DNA of 64,000 nt from Cervus elaphus (lineage: Eukaryota; Chordata; Mammalia; Artiodactyla; Cervidae): NCBI RefSeq assembly GCF_910594005.1, contig NC_057826.1:78101163-78165162 (forward strand), given 5' to 3'. A program made the position numbers and the translations under genes. Positions 47,023-58,689 of the stretch are shown here, in pieces (positions within the stretch are counted from its first letter, which is position 1; each line of letters opens with the position of its first letter). The notes below the pieces were generated by a model. It was not told where the DNA came from. It did not search any database and saw nothing but the letters and a program-made list of their open reading frames with translations.

Positions 47023-50000
47023 GTAGGTCCTATCTGGTTTCAAGGGTCTGGGGTTGTGGGGAAGAAAAGTTGAGGGAAAGAGAAGTTGGAGATGTAAACT
47101 TTTGACAGATCACATTCAATATGGCATCATGCTGGAAATAAGACAGGTTCAGACTTAAGGATTAGCCTTAATTCCCATCCCTGAACAGGAATTAAACTTG
47201 TTGCGTCTCTGAGCTAGAATCTAGGATAAAATCCATCTTATTTCATCCCCATCTGTCCTCTTCACCAAACTCTGTCTCCTTCATACTAAAGACTCTAGGA
47301 TTGAATGTTCATGTGGGATCTGATCTAGAGTGAATGCTACAACCAAGGGCAGCCCAGCTTATCTTGGTGTTCATTATCCCAATTCTTCCTACAAATTGAG
47401 GCATACCTGGATGTTGGCTTCATGGCCTAATGGGAAAAAAAACCTCAAGATAGGAAGCATGTTGATTGTGTCAATAGCTTAGGACCTTGACCAAGTCACT
47501 CCTCTGGTTCTTAGTTTACTTAAAGTCACCTCCAATTCTAAAACCTGAAAGCCCTTGAGCCTCTCAGCTGTCATTGTAACCCTGACCACTGCTGTTTGTT
47601 CCAGGAACTCCAAAACCGATGGAACCTCGAAACAGCAAACAAACTTCAGTTTCAGAGACCTGCTATGAGCCCCAAGGTTAGTTGAAGCCAAAGGGCCAAC
47701 TTCAGAATTGAGGTTAAAGCAAACTCTGTCATTGTTAGATGGGGCCCAAAATCATTCTAGTTCAAAAGAAAACAAAAACCATACTTGAGTCCAGTTGGCT
47801 CCCTCTAACTCTTCAAGCAGAGTCTTCCTGACTATAGGAATGGGTTTTTCCAAAGCTTGCTTTGCTGACTGTGAACAGCAGCTTCAGGTCTGTGAAGGCT
47901 GTCTGGCACCACGCTGGGCTTCAGACCAGGAAGAATGATGGTGATGCGGGGCAGGCTGGTGTTGGTGCTGTAAGCCAATATCTGGCAGGAAATTTAGTCT
48001 CTTGCTAAGTGAGTGAACCATCTTCACTCTTGTTCATCTGCAGTGCAACCCGGGAAGGTGAACATGATGTCCCTCTCGGTACTGGGGCTCCGAATGCTGT
48101 TTGCCAAGAGTGTCGCCGTCAATTTTCTCTTGACTGCCAAGTTATTTTTCTTTTAAGGTAAGATCTAGCTGCTTATTATTCATAACTCCACCCAAACTAT
48201 GCTACATGTGGAAGAAAGGAGTTTAGGAATGATAAGAAGCATTGGGAAAGGAAAAAAAACACATAGAGACATATTACGATTCAATAAGGTGGACCATTCT
48301 GGATACTTAGCATAACATTTTGTCTCCTGTTGGCCTTTTATTTCAAGCCAGACTCAAAATTCATGTAAATAATGCAATACCAGTCAATAATCCTCATCTC
48401 CAACTGAGGAGCTAGAAAAACTGGACCTGAACGGGAAAGATCTTTTTCTTCATTGCTATTTTTGTGTATATGGCCAAAGGACCATGGGCTTTTTAAGAGA
48501 CCATCAGTAAAGGCTCACTTGAAGAATATTCAGGGGAGCAGAACTTGTCTTTGCCAGACAAAGGTGATGCCAGTTCTTGATCCTTAGTCATAGGACTCAA
48601 TGTGTTGACCAGCTTATCTTTGGGATGAACCTACACTCCTATTCTTAGTGAACAGCTCACTGGTAACCACTCAGGATGCATGCAAATTGAGGATGAGATG
48701 TGAATTATTTGCCAGTTACTTGCATTCCCTCTTTGGTTATCTTGTTATTAGTGTTCAGTCACTAAGTCACGTCCGACTCTTTGCGACTCCATGGACTGCA
48801 GCACGCCAGGCTTCCCTGTCCTTCACTATCTCCCAGAGTTTGCTCAAACTCATGTCCATTGAGTCAATGATGTTATCTAACCATCTGACACCACCTTCTT
48901 CTCTTGCCCTCAATCTTTCCCAGCATCAGGGTCTTTTTCAATGAACTAGCTCTTCGCATCAGGTGGCCAAAGTATCTTAGACATGAAATTTGAACCGGGA
49001 CTTAGGTTTGCCTATAAAGCTCCTTCTCCAGTGCCCCCAAACACCCTTCAGTCCCAGCTCCTGATCTAAGGACAACCCTAAACTTAGTGTGTGGGACTTA
49101 CCCAACCTAGCCTGCAAGCATCCTCAGTCATTCCCCAACAGGTGAGTGTTTTACCAGCCATCCCAAGGACACAGGCCAAATAGCTAGGTGAAAAGGACCT
49201 TCTGACCTCAGTAGGAATCAGAAGCACTAGATTTTAGTTTCAACTTTGTCACTAACGCACTACATTACCTGAGCCAGTTTGCTTCACCCTGTTGGACCTG
49301 GGTTATCACATCTGTAACACAAAGGAGTGAAGAATAACTAAAGGAGAGCAGATGGGTTTTATGACTGGTGCCAACACCGAGAAACTGATAGTGACTAGCT
49401 GAACTATCATGAAGTGTAGAAGGAAAATATGCCAGGATAGGTTAGTGATGTCTGCAATGGTACAACCACAGCAAGTACTGACCATCCCCATGGCTGCTAC
49501 GATTCCTTCCAGCACTGAAGGTCTATGATTCTATAGCTCTGACAGTTTTCCTTCATTTCCAGGCTGACTGGCAAGAGAAGGCTGCATTCCCTGAAAGAAA
49601 CCAAAAGCCTGCAGAGGAACTATCTCCTAGGCTTTCAACTTTTTGGTGATTCAAGTTGACCCGTCCCAGCCTTGCTTAAATGGCTGTTCCCCAAACTGGT
49701 TTTCCTTTAAAGGCAACAAACCCAGCTTATCCTTCAGCCTGATGAAAGATAGAAGTCCTGTGGAGTGGGGGCTTATGGCCCCAACTGTGTTATATGCTGC
49801 TTTATAAAGGGATAAGAGATATGAAGGTATATAGGGCTCATTTTTTTTTCCTATGACTGACATACTTTGAAAGTGGTGTTTTGTTCCTTTGACTTTCTTT
49901 GCCTTCAGAACTAGAAAGTGGGACCCATCCGGTTCCCAGCTCCATCTTCCAAGAGGAAAAATAGATCCTGGGGAAAGGACAGTGGGTATCCTTCTACCTA

Positions 50001-50500
50001 AATGTAAAAGCCTCTGCTCAACCCAGCACTAGATTTGCCCAAACTAGCGTTCTCGTCTACAAAGGCACTTTCTGCTTTCCCTATTACTTGGCAAACAAAA
50101 CTACACTTGACTCCCTAGTACTCTCTGTGTAAGCAATGGGGTTTAAAGTCTCATCTAGATACTCTCAGAGCTATTAGCAGAGATCAGAGTAAAATGCAGA
50201 GGAAATGTGATTTCTTCAACTTAACAAACATGAATTACTGCAAGTTCCAGGCACTGTGCTGAGAGTGCAAAAATAAGACATGAGTCTTGCTTTCAAGCAA
50301 CTCACTGTGCAAGTATTTTTGGAGGGAGGGATAGGAATGAGTCCCCAGTATTTCCCTGTAAAACCAGAGTCTTCCTGACCCCTTGCCTGCCCATCTGTGC
50401 ATGGGGAACTTGAGGGCATTGGATCTTTGGTGTTGATGGTTTTCTGCCATTCTTCTTTGTCTCTGTTGCATTTATTAAAGTGCATTGTATGTACCTTGCT
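46743..50500 (+). CDS. TRDC: T-cell receptor delta constant gene, all exons
   Basis: Four exons: 46,743-47,022 (Ig-like C domain), 47,605-47,676 (connecting peptide), 48,044-48,157 (transmembrane part and stop) and 49,563 to about 50,500 (3' UTR only). Splice sites are AG/GT throughout and phases agree, with one base carried from each exon. The protein is the constant region of the delta chain, paired with the gamma chain by disulfide and bound to CD3 through charged membrane residues. The exon layout equals human TRDC. As written, a one-base excess in exon 1 stops translation before the connecting peptide (see the exon 1 entry). Everything downstream is conserved, which argues for an assembly or sequencing indel. 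Confidence 0.95.
47605..47676 (+). CDS. TRDC: TRDC exon 2, connecting peptide
   Basis: Seventy-two bases in phase 1, reading [13 protein letters not shown] and then [11 protein letters not shown]. The single cysteine (in ETCYE) is the expected link to the gamma chain. Acceptor is 'tgttccag', donor 'gttagt'. The open frame supports a working gene downstream of the exon 1 anomaly. Confidence 0.93.
48044..48157 (+). CDS. TRDC: TRDC exon 3, membrane segment and stop
   Basis: Reads [20 protein letters not shown] and then [17 protein letters not shown] before taa at 48,154-48,156. The hydrophobic stretch holds the conserved arginine and lysine that contact CD3 subunits. The cytoplasmic tail is almost absent, as in human. 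The stop lies one base before the gtaaga donor, so the last exon is untranslated. Confidence 0.97.
48770..48980 (-). mobile_element. BovB 3' fragment in the last TRDC intron
   Basis: Antisense BovB 3' end ('cagtcactaagtcacgtccg', 'catgtccattgagtcaatga', 'catcaggtggccaaagtat'). Confidence 0.92.
49563..50500 (+). other. TRDC: TRDC exon 4, 3' UTR
   Basis: Begins 'gctgactggcaagagaaggc' after a pyrimidine-rich acceptor, as the human TRDC last exon does. The region 'caagttgaccc' and 'cttataaaggga'-like stretch near 49,800 also look conserved. A poly(A) signal attaaa is at 50,474-50,479, so the end near 50,495-50,500 is an estimate. Confidence 0.8.
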
Positions 50501-51814
50501 TCTGACTTTATTCATTGTGGACCACTGCAGGGGGAAAGTGGAGGGGCTGTGAATTCACTAGTAGTCAGACAAAAACCAAACTGAGCTCATAGGTCACGCC
50601 ACAGCTTCCTGGGCCCCTAGCCCAGCCCTGGGTTTCCTGCTGTTGTTGCCGCAGCTGCTACAACATCAGCAGCGCCTCCTCGCATGTGGCCACTGACCTC
50701 TGCTCCCCTCACCTCAGCAAGGCCAGCTTCATCCCTTTGCAGGAACACAGGTAGCAGAGGCCTAGAAACCCAGCACCGTGGGCGCCTCAGCACCTCTGCG
50801 GGGTGTCAGCTGGGGACTCATGAGGTTACAAGTGAAAGAGCAAGGCTCACCCACAACTCCCCTGCCTGTGACATCTGCAGACTGCCACGTCAGGTCCTCA
50901 CACCCCAAACCAAAGAAAGGAGGCAGCTGCATTCTGAGTCAGTGAGTTTAGGACAATCTAGGTGGATAAGCCAGGTCTATCCTGGGAAAAACCACTAGAA
51001 GATTCCACACATTGTCACCTTATGGGCATCAAGAATGCCTATTTCCAAAACATGTGCATCTGTTACCTTGGGCCATTCTTAGAATATTTCTCTGAAGTTG
51101 CTAAAAACTAAAAGATCATAGATTGATTTTTCAGGTGGAAAAAAAAATGCCCGCCGAAAAGTTGTGTACCTTGTCCAAAGTCATTCAGTGGGGCAGGGAT
51201 ATTTCTGGGAGCAGAACCAAGTTATCAGGGGTGCCAACTCCAAGTTCAAACAGTCCTGCACTTAGCATATGAATGGGCCACCCACTGGCCCACTTTGATC
51301 ATCAGCAAAAGGCAACTAGCATTTTAGAGGACTATGAATTTCTTCCACCAAAAGGACCCTCCAGAAAAAATTTAAGGCTGGAGCCAGAGGGGACTGTGGC
51401 TGACTTCAGGTGTGGGGACCTTGCTACCATGGATTATAGGTTTCCAGAGCTTTCACATGCAGAATCTCAGGTCCCACAAGGACCCGAAAGGAGTTTACAG
51501 AAGAGTATTACACACACTCAGTAGGTGGCAGAACAGAAGCCCCAGAGGCTGAGTCATTTGCCTGAAACTTTGGCTCCCTCACCCATGTTCTTTCCTTCCA
51601 TCTCTATAGTGACTACTCTCCACTTGCCTGTGCTGAAGCCCAGACTAATTGCTGCCCAAGCTGCCTACTGCTACAGCCTCCTAGGGCGCAGCTGCGTGGG
51701 AGCACCCAGAAATGCAGCCCCGCTCCCTTGGCCCAGTCATTAACCAGCTCTGATTGTCCCTCACTTCTCTGGGCTTCGATGCTTTTCCCATAAAATAACG
51801 TCTAACGCGTCTAC
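50501..51814. other. TRDC-TRDV3 intergenic, left part
   Basis: Unique, fairly GC-rich DNA with short open frames (50,684-50,998; 51,273-51,743) that have no recognisable domain. No RSS. Confidence 0.5.
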
Positions 51815-52065
51815 TAGGGCTTCTCTAGTGGCTCAGCCATAAACAATCCGCCTGCAGTGCAGGAGACTGGTTCAATCCCTGGGTCAGGAAGATCCCCTGG
51901 AGAAGAAATGGCAACCCACTCCAGTGTTCTCGCCTGGAGAATTCCATGGTCAGATGGCAACCCACTCCAGTATTCTTGCCTGGAGAATTCCATGGATGAA
52001 GGAGTCTGGTGGGCCACAGTCCTTGGGGTCACAAAAGAGTCCAACACGACTTAGCAACTCAACAA
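51815..52065 (+). mobile_element. Bov-tA SINE with internal duplication
   Basis: Head 'gggcttctctagtggctcag' and tail 'gtccaacacgacttagcaac'. A stretch of about 45 bases (from 'ggcaacccactccagt' to 'gagaattccatgg') is present twice in tandem (about 51,908-51,950 and 51,956-51,995). Confidence 0.93.
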
Positions 52066-52900
52066 CCACCACCAAGACTTCTACTATTTCTAAGATTACA
52101 CTTAATAACTCTAATAGTTGTCTTAAGGCAGAAACATCAGTAGTAGAGGAAGGAGGGGTGCAATCCCAGGGCTGAGGGTGTATCTATTTTTGACATCACA
52201 TCTTGGTTTACCCTGGAGGTAATTCTCTCCCCTGGGGATGCCACTGGGCTCCAAACTCAGGAACTTTGAAGCTGGGATTCTGGTTTTCACAGACAGCTTT
52301 CTGGGAATATCTCAAAGCTCTTTGGTGAAAGGAAAATATTCTCCAGACAAAGTAAAAAGGAGGTACCAAAGAACATCCCAGAGAAATAAAGTAACTGCAC
52401 AAGAAGATGTTCATGAAAGTTAAACTGGGGACATTTTTTAAAGTAAATAACTTTGTGTCCAATTTGAATCTTAAAAGGGAAACAGGCCAATTCCAACAAT
52501 GGCTAAACGATGGAGATAAAATAAACACACTTCCAATGGGCTCTCTTTAGATTGGTCCCCCACCCACCCCATCTGGCTATCCGCCCAGGGCACACAGCAC
52601 ATCCCTGTCAAGCCCTTCTCTGTATCAGGCACAACCCGGGCACCAGGGTCCCTCAGACAGGCAGTCTCCCTTCCCCACCACGGGCACCAGGGCAGCAAGG
52701 GCCCTCTGTGAAGTGGGGCGACATCTCTTCCATTGGAAGTCGGGGTGCTCCCCTGCAAGTAACCAGGCTTTTTCGTATTAGGCAGACGCGTTAGGGCACC
52801 TCCCAAGGCCAGACTGGACCACAGAATGACGAGGAAGAAGGATGCCATGTCCAAGGACATGAGCTGCCCAGAGAAGCAGCTCTGCGAGGCTGTGCCCAGG

Positions 52901-52939
52901 GGTTTGTGTGAAGACTTCCTGGGCGCCTGCATCACTGTG
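52901..52939 (-). promoter_or_regulatory. 23-RSS of TRDV3
   Basis: On the minus strand: consensus heptamer cacagtg (52,939-52,933), 23-base spacer, nonamer acacaaacc (52,909-52,901, one change). One of the best RSSs in the window. Confidence 0.97.
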
Positions 52940-53524
52940 GGAGCTCTAAAGCACAGTAGTACGTGGCAGTGTCTTCAGGCCTCAAGGAGGAGATCACCAA
53001 GTGGAAGGTTTTGCGGCTCACACTATGCTGCACGGAAAATCTACCCTGAGCAAAATCTGCATCATGGGATTTAGCGTTGTCCCGATACAGGACAAACTGG
53101 AAGACACCATCTGGTCTTCTTCGGTACCAGTACAAGTATGGATTTGAATATAAGGTTTGGAAAGTGCAGAGCAGTGTCACCTCACTGCCAGTCGCCACCC
53201 TCTGCTCCGGGGAACTCTGGGTCACTTGGTTACACAGCACGCCCTTGTCTGTGAAGAGAAAAAATAAGGAAACAGTGAGGGGCTATGTTCTGCAGGTCCT
53301 GGGTCCAGCACAGGCCCACCCAGGGGACCTCAGTGGGCAGAGGCAGGGGAAGGACACAGAGAGGAAAATTAAAGGCAGAAAATAACTGGAAAATCTAGCG
53401 TGAATGGGAAAGAGCCCAAGCCTCGGAAAATCAGAAACAGGGAAACGGATGATAGAATAAGTGGGACATAACAGCGAGTGCACTTACAGAAAAGCAAAAG
53501 GCTGAAGCCCACAGGGAGAAACAT
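52940..53524 (-). CDS. TRDV3: T-cell receptor delta variable gene 3, inverted
   Basis: Two exons on the minus strand. Leader exon 53,524-53,488 reads [12 protein letters not shown] plus one base and ends at gtaagt. After an intron, the V exon 53,248-52,940 completes the leader (YKGVLC) and encodes the V domain: [10 protein letters not shown], first cysteine in TLLCTF, tryptophan in [10 protein letters not shown], and second cysteine in [11 protein letters not shown]. It matches human TRDV3 across the whole exon and sits 3' of TRDC in inverse orientation, as in human. It joins D-J by inversion, not deletion. Both exons, splice sites and the RSS are intact, so it should be functional. Confidence 0.97.
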
Positions 53525-53644
53525 CTTCTTTTTATATCAGGGAGGAGGATATAGAATAAAACTGGGCTCCTTGAACCTCTGAGACTGTCTCTGGGGCTTC
53601 TGAAGAGAAGGAGATGGGAGGGACGTGACAGGAGTGGAACAGCC

Positions 53645-53665
53645 CTGACAGTCACGTGCCTGAAT
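53645..53665 (-). promoter_or_regulatory. Candidate TRDV3 promoter element
   Basis: About 125 bases upstream of the TRDV3 start codon, the sequence cacgtgac (plus strand gtcacgtg, 53,651-53,658) is an E-box/CRE-like element such as occurs in V-gene promoters. No TATA box is obvious. Confidence 0.4.
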
Positions 53666-53844
53666 TAGCTGTAACTCTCTGAGGCACATGCTTCCAACCC
53701 AAGAAACGTCGTTGTTGTTGTTTTTGTAGTCCTCAACCCTCTTGAACTAATCCTTTTGTAAAACACAATGAAAATGAATTAGTTTTTTAAAAAGGAATAA
53801 AATAGAAATTACAAGCCTAATGATCACATACTTCGATATCAAAC

Positions 53845-54080
53845 TGCCCTGCATGCTGCATGCTCAGCTGCTTCACTCATGTCCAACTCTCTGCGACCCT
53901 GTGGACTGTAGTCCCCCAGGCTCCTCTGTCCGTGGATTCTCCAGGAAAGAATACTGGAGTCGGTTGCTATGCCTTCCTCCAAGGAATCTTCCTGACCCAG
54001 GGTTCGAACCCATGTCTCCTATCTCTCCTCCATTGCAGGCAGATTCTTTACCCACTGAGCCATCAGGGAAGCCCTAACAC
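53845..54080 (-). mobile_element. Bov-tA SINE upstream of TRDV3
   Basis: Antisense element: 'ctgcttcactcatgtccaac', 'tgtccgtggattctccagga' and 'cactgagccatcagggaagc'. It begins about 320 bases upstream of the TRDV3 start codon. Confidence 0.93.
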
Positions 54081-54297
54081 TGGCTCATCGTCCATTTCCA
54101 CATCCTCTGGGGACAGACTGGGTACCAGTCCAGTATCGCACATTAAGTAGCTCTGTGTCCCAGCATGAGCCCAGCTGCCCATACCTGGGGCACTCGGTAC
54201 GTGGAACAAATGGATGGGGACCTTCACCTAGTATTACATCTTTGTGTAATGAGGAAAGGAAGCGGCTTGGATAAGGTCATTTCTAAAATCTGCTCTA

Positions 54298-54495
54298 GGT
54301 ACTTCCCTGGTGGTCCAGTGGCTAAGACTCCATGCTCCCAATAGAGGAGGGGCTTGGGTTTGATCGCTGGTTCACGGAACTAGACCCCACATGCCACAAC
54401 TAAAGAACCTGCATACTGCAATGAAGACAGATGATTCCGTATGCTGCAACCAAGACCCGATGCGGCCAAAGAAATAAATATTTTTTAATAAATAA
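54298..54495 (+). mobile_element. CHR-type tRNA-Glu SINE
   Basis: Head 'tacttccctggtggtccagt', 'gggcttgggtttgatcgctg', and A-rich tail 'gaaataaatattttttaata'. Confidence 0.85.
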
Positions 54496-55790
54496 AATCT
54501 GCTTTAGCCCTGAATTCTAGAACTCTTATTTCTTTTGCTGTTGTTGTTGTTTATTTATTTTTATACAAGTTTTTAATGTTACACTCTGTTCACGATTACT
54601 ACAAAATATTGAAATCCTCTATTTCTTTTTCCCCCAGTTTTTTTTTATTTTTTCTTTCTTTTTAATTTTTTAAATTCTGAAAGTATGATAAAGTTACCAG
54701 AGACTTGGAAAATACAGAACAAAGTAACATATAGTTCCACTCTACATTACAATTATTTTCTTAAGTAGCTAAATTAAGATTTTTAGTTGGAGTTTCAGTA
54801 TCAAACTCTCAAAAATGAATAGAATGAGTATACAGAAAAGCAGAAGGATCGATTTCTAATGGATCAGGAGGGCTGCGATTCTGAGATCATTCTTTCACTT
54901 CCCGCAGTCTGATTTCCATCTCTCCTGCAGCACACATTTGGCCCCAGCTGGAAAATTCTCCCCTGAAGCAGCGCTTCCCAGTGGGTGAGCTGCCGTGAGT
55001 AGGTTACAAAGCTGCTGAGACAGTGCTCCCAGGGGCCACTGGGACCTGGGGTAGCTGGAGCCTCCTGGGTCAGCCCCTCCTAGCCACACTCAAGTACAAA
55101 TATTATCTTCTGTATAAGCCAAGACATGAAAACTGCTGGGAGGCACTGCCCTAAAAGAACAGATGACCAACTTGCTCCCCCAAACCTAGGAGTGTTTCTA
55201 GGAGTGCTCTGGAGTCCCTCTGTTTCCCTGTCCGCCACCTTCAGTTCATCAGGAAGGCCTGTCAGCTCCACCAAGAAGTGTGTCTCCAAGTGCTTCCGCT
55301 TCTCTCCACACCCCCGCCTCCTGCCAATACCACCCTCTCTTGTCAGGCCCATGGCAGTAACCCCCTAACTGGTCCCCTTGCCTCTGCCCTTGCCCCTGGA
55401 CAATCCCTCTCTAGGTCTTCATAAAATGTAAATCTAATGATGTCAGGGGGGCCTCCTATCCTGGCCTGTGACCCACTGCACCTGGTGGGACCGCTGCTGT
55501 CTGCCAGCATCCTCGCGTACCCTCTCCTACACCTATCACTGCCCTTCAGCTGCTGTGGCCTTCCTTCTGCTCCTCTCCCTGCCTCCCTCTGCTAGCTGCC
55601 TGAAACTCTGCTTCCAGTTTTTTACCAGTCTCAGCTCTGAGAGTCTCTCCCTGGCAAATAAATGTCACTCACTTGGGTACCCAGAGTCCCCCTCAATTTC
55701 ATCTCTGTCTTATTTTCACATCTCATCAATCACTATATTTGACATCACTGGGCTTATACACGCTTATTATTTGCCTTTCCCTTCTCACCC
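54496..55790. other. TRDV3-TRAJ intergenic, left part
   Basis: A/T-rich low-complexity DNA to about 54,730, then unique sequence. No RSS, J core or domain-bearing frame found. Confidence 0.5.
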
Positions 55791-55792
55791 TG

Positions 55793-56108
55793 TATGGGCT
55801 TCCCTGATAGCTCAGTTGGTAAAGAATCTGCCTGCAATGCAGGAGACCCCAGTTTGATACCTGGGTTAGGAAAATCCTCTGGAGAAGGGAAAAGCTATCC
55901 AGTCCAGGATTCTTGGGTTCCCTGATGGCTCAGCTGGTGATGAATCTGTCTGCAATGCAGGAGACCTGGGTTTGATCTCTGGGTTGGGAAGATCCCCTGG
56001 AGAAGGGAAATGCTACCCACTCCAGTATTCTGGCCTGGAGAATTCCATGGACTGTATAGATGGGGTCACAAAGAGTCAGACACAACTGAGCAACTTTCAC
56101 TTTCACTT
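55793..56108 (+). mobile_element. Two tandem Bov-tA units
   Basis: Two tRNA-type heads in a row ('gggcttccctgatagctcag' at about 55,797 and 'gttccctgatggctcagctg' at about 55,917) share a single BovB-derived tail ending near 56,108. A dimeric Bov-tA. Confidence 0.9.
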
Positions 56109-56254
56109 TCTCACCCTGTGTACATACACATACACGGTGAGTCCTAGCCCCTAGGACTGTGTCTGCCATGTATCTGGCAATCAACAAATATTTGCGAACA
56201 AAGGAATATAACTTTCTCCACTTAAAAACTCACCACTGGCATGGATAAGTTTGC

Positions 56255-56660
56255 CAGATTTTTTTTATTGAAGTATAGTTGATTTACAATGTTGTATTAG
56301 TTTTGGTGTACAACATAGTGATTGCTATTTATATGTATATACATACATATTCTTTTTAATATTCTTTCCCTTTTTGGATTATTACAGGATATTGAATATA
56401 GTTTAGTTTCCTGTGCTGTACATAAGACCTTACTGTTTATCTACTTTATGTGTAGTACTTTACACAATATTTGTCTTTCTCTTTCTAACTTACTTCACTC
56501 AGTATGATAATCCATAGATCCATCTGTGTTGCTGAAAATGGCATTATTTCATTCTTTTTCTGGCTTAGTATTCCATTGTGTATATATACCACATTTTCAT
56601 TATCCATTCATCTGTTGATGAACATTTAGGTGACCTCCATATCTTGGCTATTGTAAGTAG
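56255..56660 (-). mobile_element. Older L1 3' fragment
   Basis: Antisense: 'ttattgaagtatagttgatt', 'cctgtgctgtacataagacc' and 'tccattcatctgttgatgaa'. Confidence 0.85.
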
Positions 56661-56754
56661 TAAAGATGACAGATTTAACAAATAAAAATACAGGACACTC
56701 AGTTAAGTTTGCATTTCAAATGAACAACAACAACAACATTTTGGTAATAATTAG

Positions 56755-57065
56755 AGCTTCCCTGGTAGCTCAGCTGGTAAAAAATCCACCTGTAATGCGG
56801 GAGACCCCAACTCTATTCCTGGGTCAGGAAGATCCACTGGAGAAGAGATAGGCTACCCACTCCTATATTCTTGGGCTTCCCTGGTGGCTCAGCTGGTAAA
56901 GAATACACCTGCAATACAGGAGACCTGGGTTTGATCCCTGAGTTGGGAAGATCCCCTGGAGAAGGGAAAGGCTGCCTACGCCAGTATTCTGGCCTGGAGA
57001 ATTCCATGGACTGTATTGTCCATGGGGTCGCAAAGAGTCAGACATGACTGAGAGGCTTTCACTAG
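56755..57065 (+). mobile_element. Two tandem Bov-tA units
   Basis: Heads at about 56,757 ('cttccctggtagctcagctg') and 56,876 ('cttccctggtggctcagctg') with one common tail, like the dimer at 55,793. Confidence 0.9.
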
Positions 57066-58660
57066 TAATAATTGGGACATGCCATATTTGGGACATATTT
57101 ATTCTAAAAAGATATTCATTGTTTTTCTGAAATTCAAATTTCCTGGACATTTTGCATTTTATCTGGCAATCCTAGTCATGAAGATCACCGAAAGCATACC
57201 CCAGGAAGTCTGAAACCCCAGCGTGAGCATCCCCAGGCCCCCAGATGTAAAAGAGGGAGGTTCAGCAACCAAGTTGCTATGTCTGATCAGCTGCTGCCAG
57301 GCCTGCACTGCCTCCTGCAGGCAGGGGTCCCCCTCTCAAAGGCACCAGCCCCTCCGAGAGGGAAGGCCACTTGGAGCTTCTGGCTCTGAGATAATCACGT
57401 GCTCTGGCAGCCCGCGCTCAGTCTTTGGGAGTCTGTCCCTGCTCTAAAGGTGGTGCGAAGCATGATATGTATGAGAGCTGAGTGCTCCCTTCCTGACCTA
57501 GGCAATATAACAGTTTACAAATTAAACTGCTGCTCCTCTTCTGACAGCCCACCTTAGTTACATCTGCCCACACTCGAGAACAGAAGAGAGGGCTTCAGAG
57601 ACCCTCACTCAGAGGCACCTGCCCTCTCCATTAGCCTTCACATTGAGACCTTCTCAGGGTGGCACAATCATAAAACGACCCCCTCCCCACCATGGTGCCC
57701 TTCCATCACTCCTTGAGAGGCGTCGCTTCAAGCAGGGCACTTCTCAGAACAGCAGTGCAGTAAGGAGTGGAGCTCCGGATCCACACCACTTGGGTTCCTA
57801 TCAGCTCCAGCATCTTGCTGTGAGACCTTAAACACAACCTAACTCCTCCTCAAGCCTCAGTGTCTCCACCTATAAAATGGAGATGAAAATAATAATAGTT
57901 TTTTCACGGGACTGCTGGAAAATTAAATGAAATTTAACACAAGCAATACACCCAGCAAGTGATCTAAGAGCGCTAGTCATTGCTGTTGCTATTGTCGTTT
58001 TTGTGAAACAGACTGATGAATAAACTGGGAGCTTGAGTCTCATCAAAGACGTTCAGAAATAAGATGCTGAGTAAATCTAAAAAATAAAGTTGTGAAATCA
58101 CACCAAAAAAAATTTTTAAACCATGTTGTACCAATCGATGGCAAATAAAAAAGGGACTCTCATCTTTCATTTCTGTCACTGCTGTAAGTATGTCATAGAG
58201 CTCTGTGCTCCCCTAAGACCTGAGCCAGCTATGCTTATCCCAAACCCCTAAGAGCACTGGGAATATGAAATGAATCTGCCAGCTCACTGCCCTATGTCTT
58301 CCGAAGGTTTCAACAGGCTTGTTCATAGGAGACCACAAAGTACAGACGAGAGTGACCCCCAAAGTTTAGAGCTAAGAGAGACTCAAGATCTAATGACCTA
58401 CTATGGACGCATTGCCCTTGAATTTTCCTGCCCCATCTCCCTTAAACCTGTGGGTGTCTGCATCTGAGTCCAGGCAGCGAGCGCCCTGGACTGCCTTTCT
58501 TTAACCCAAAACCACCACACAACAGAGGCCTTTGGACCTGACGGGGCCCCAGGGATTTGATAAAGAAGCCACTCTTGTCCCAGGCTTGGATTTGATCACT
58601 ACACTAGCTCAAAGAAGGGGGGGTTTTCTCCCAGTTTCCTTTGAGGAGGGCAGCTTTGTT
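57066..58660. other. TRDV3-TRAJ intergenic, middle part
   Basis: Mostly unique DNA. A MIR-type remnant lies at about 57,775-57,960 ('ctgtgagaccttaaacacaa', 'ctataaaatggagatgaaaa'). No J segment seen. Confidence 0.5.
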
Positions 58661-58670
58661 TTTGACCTTA

Positions 58671-58687
58671 TAGCGCCCTCTGCTGTT
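58671..58687 (-). promoter_or_regulatory. Candidate CTCF site (TEA/BEAD-1 region)
   Basis: Plus strand tagcgccctctgctgtt; on the minus strand this reads cagcagagggcgcta, a strong CTCF-type core. It lies 2.3 kb upstream of TRAJ61 and 5.1 kb beyond TRDV3, where human and mouse have the BEAD-1 boundary and the TEA promoter with CTCF binding. Function is inferred from place and motif. Confidence 0.65.
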
Positions 58688-58689
58688 CT

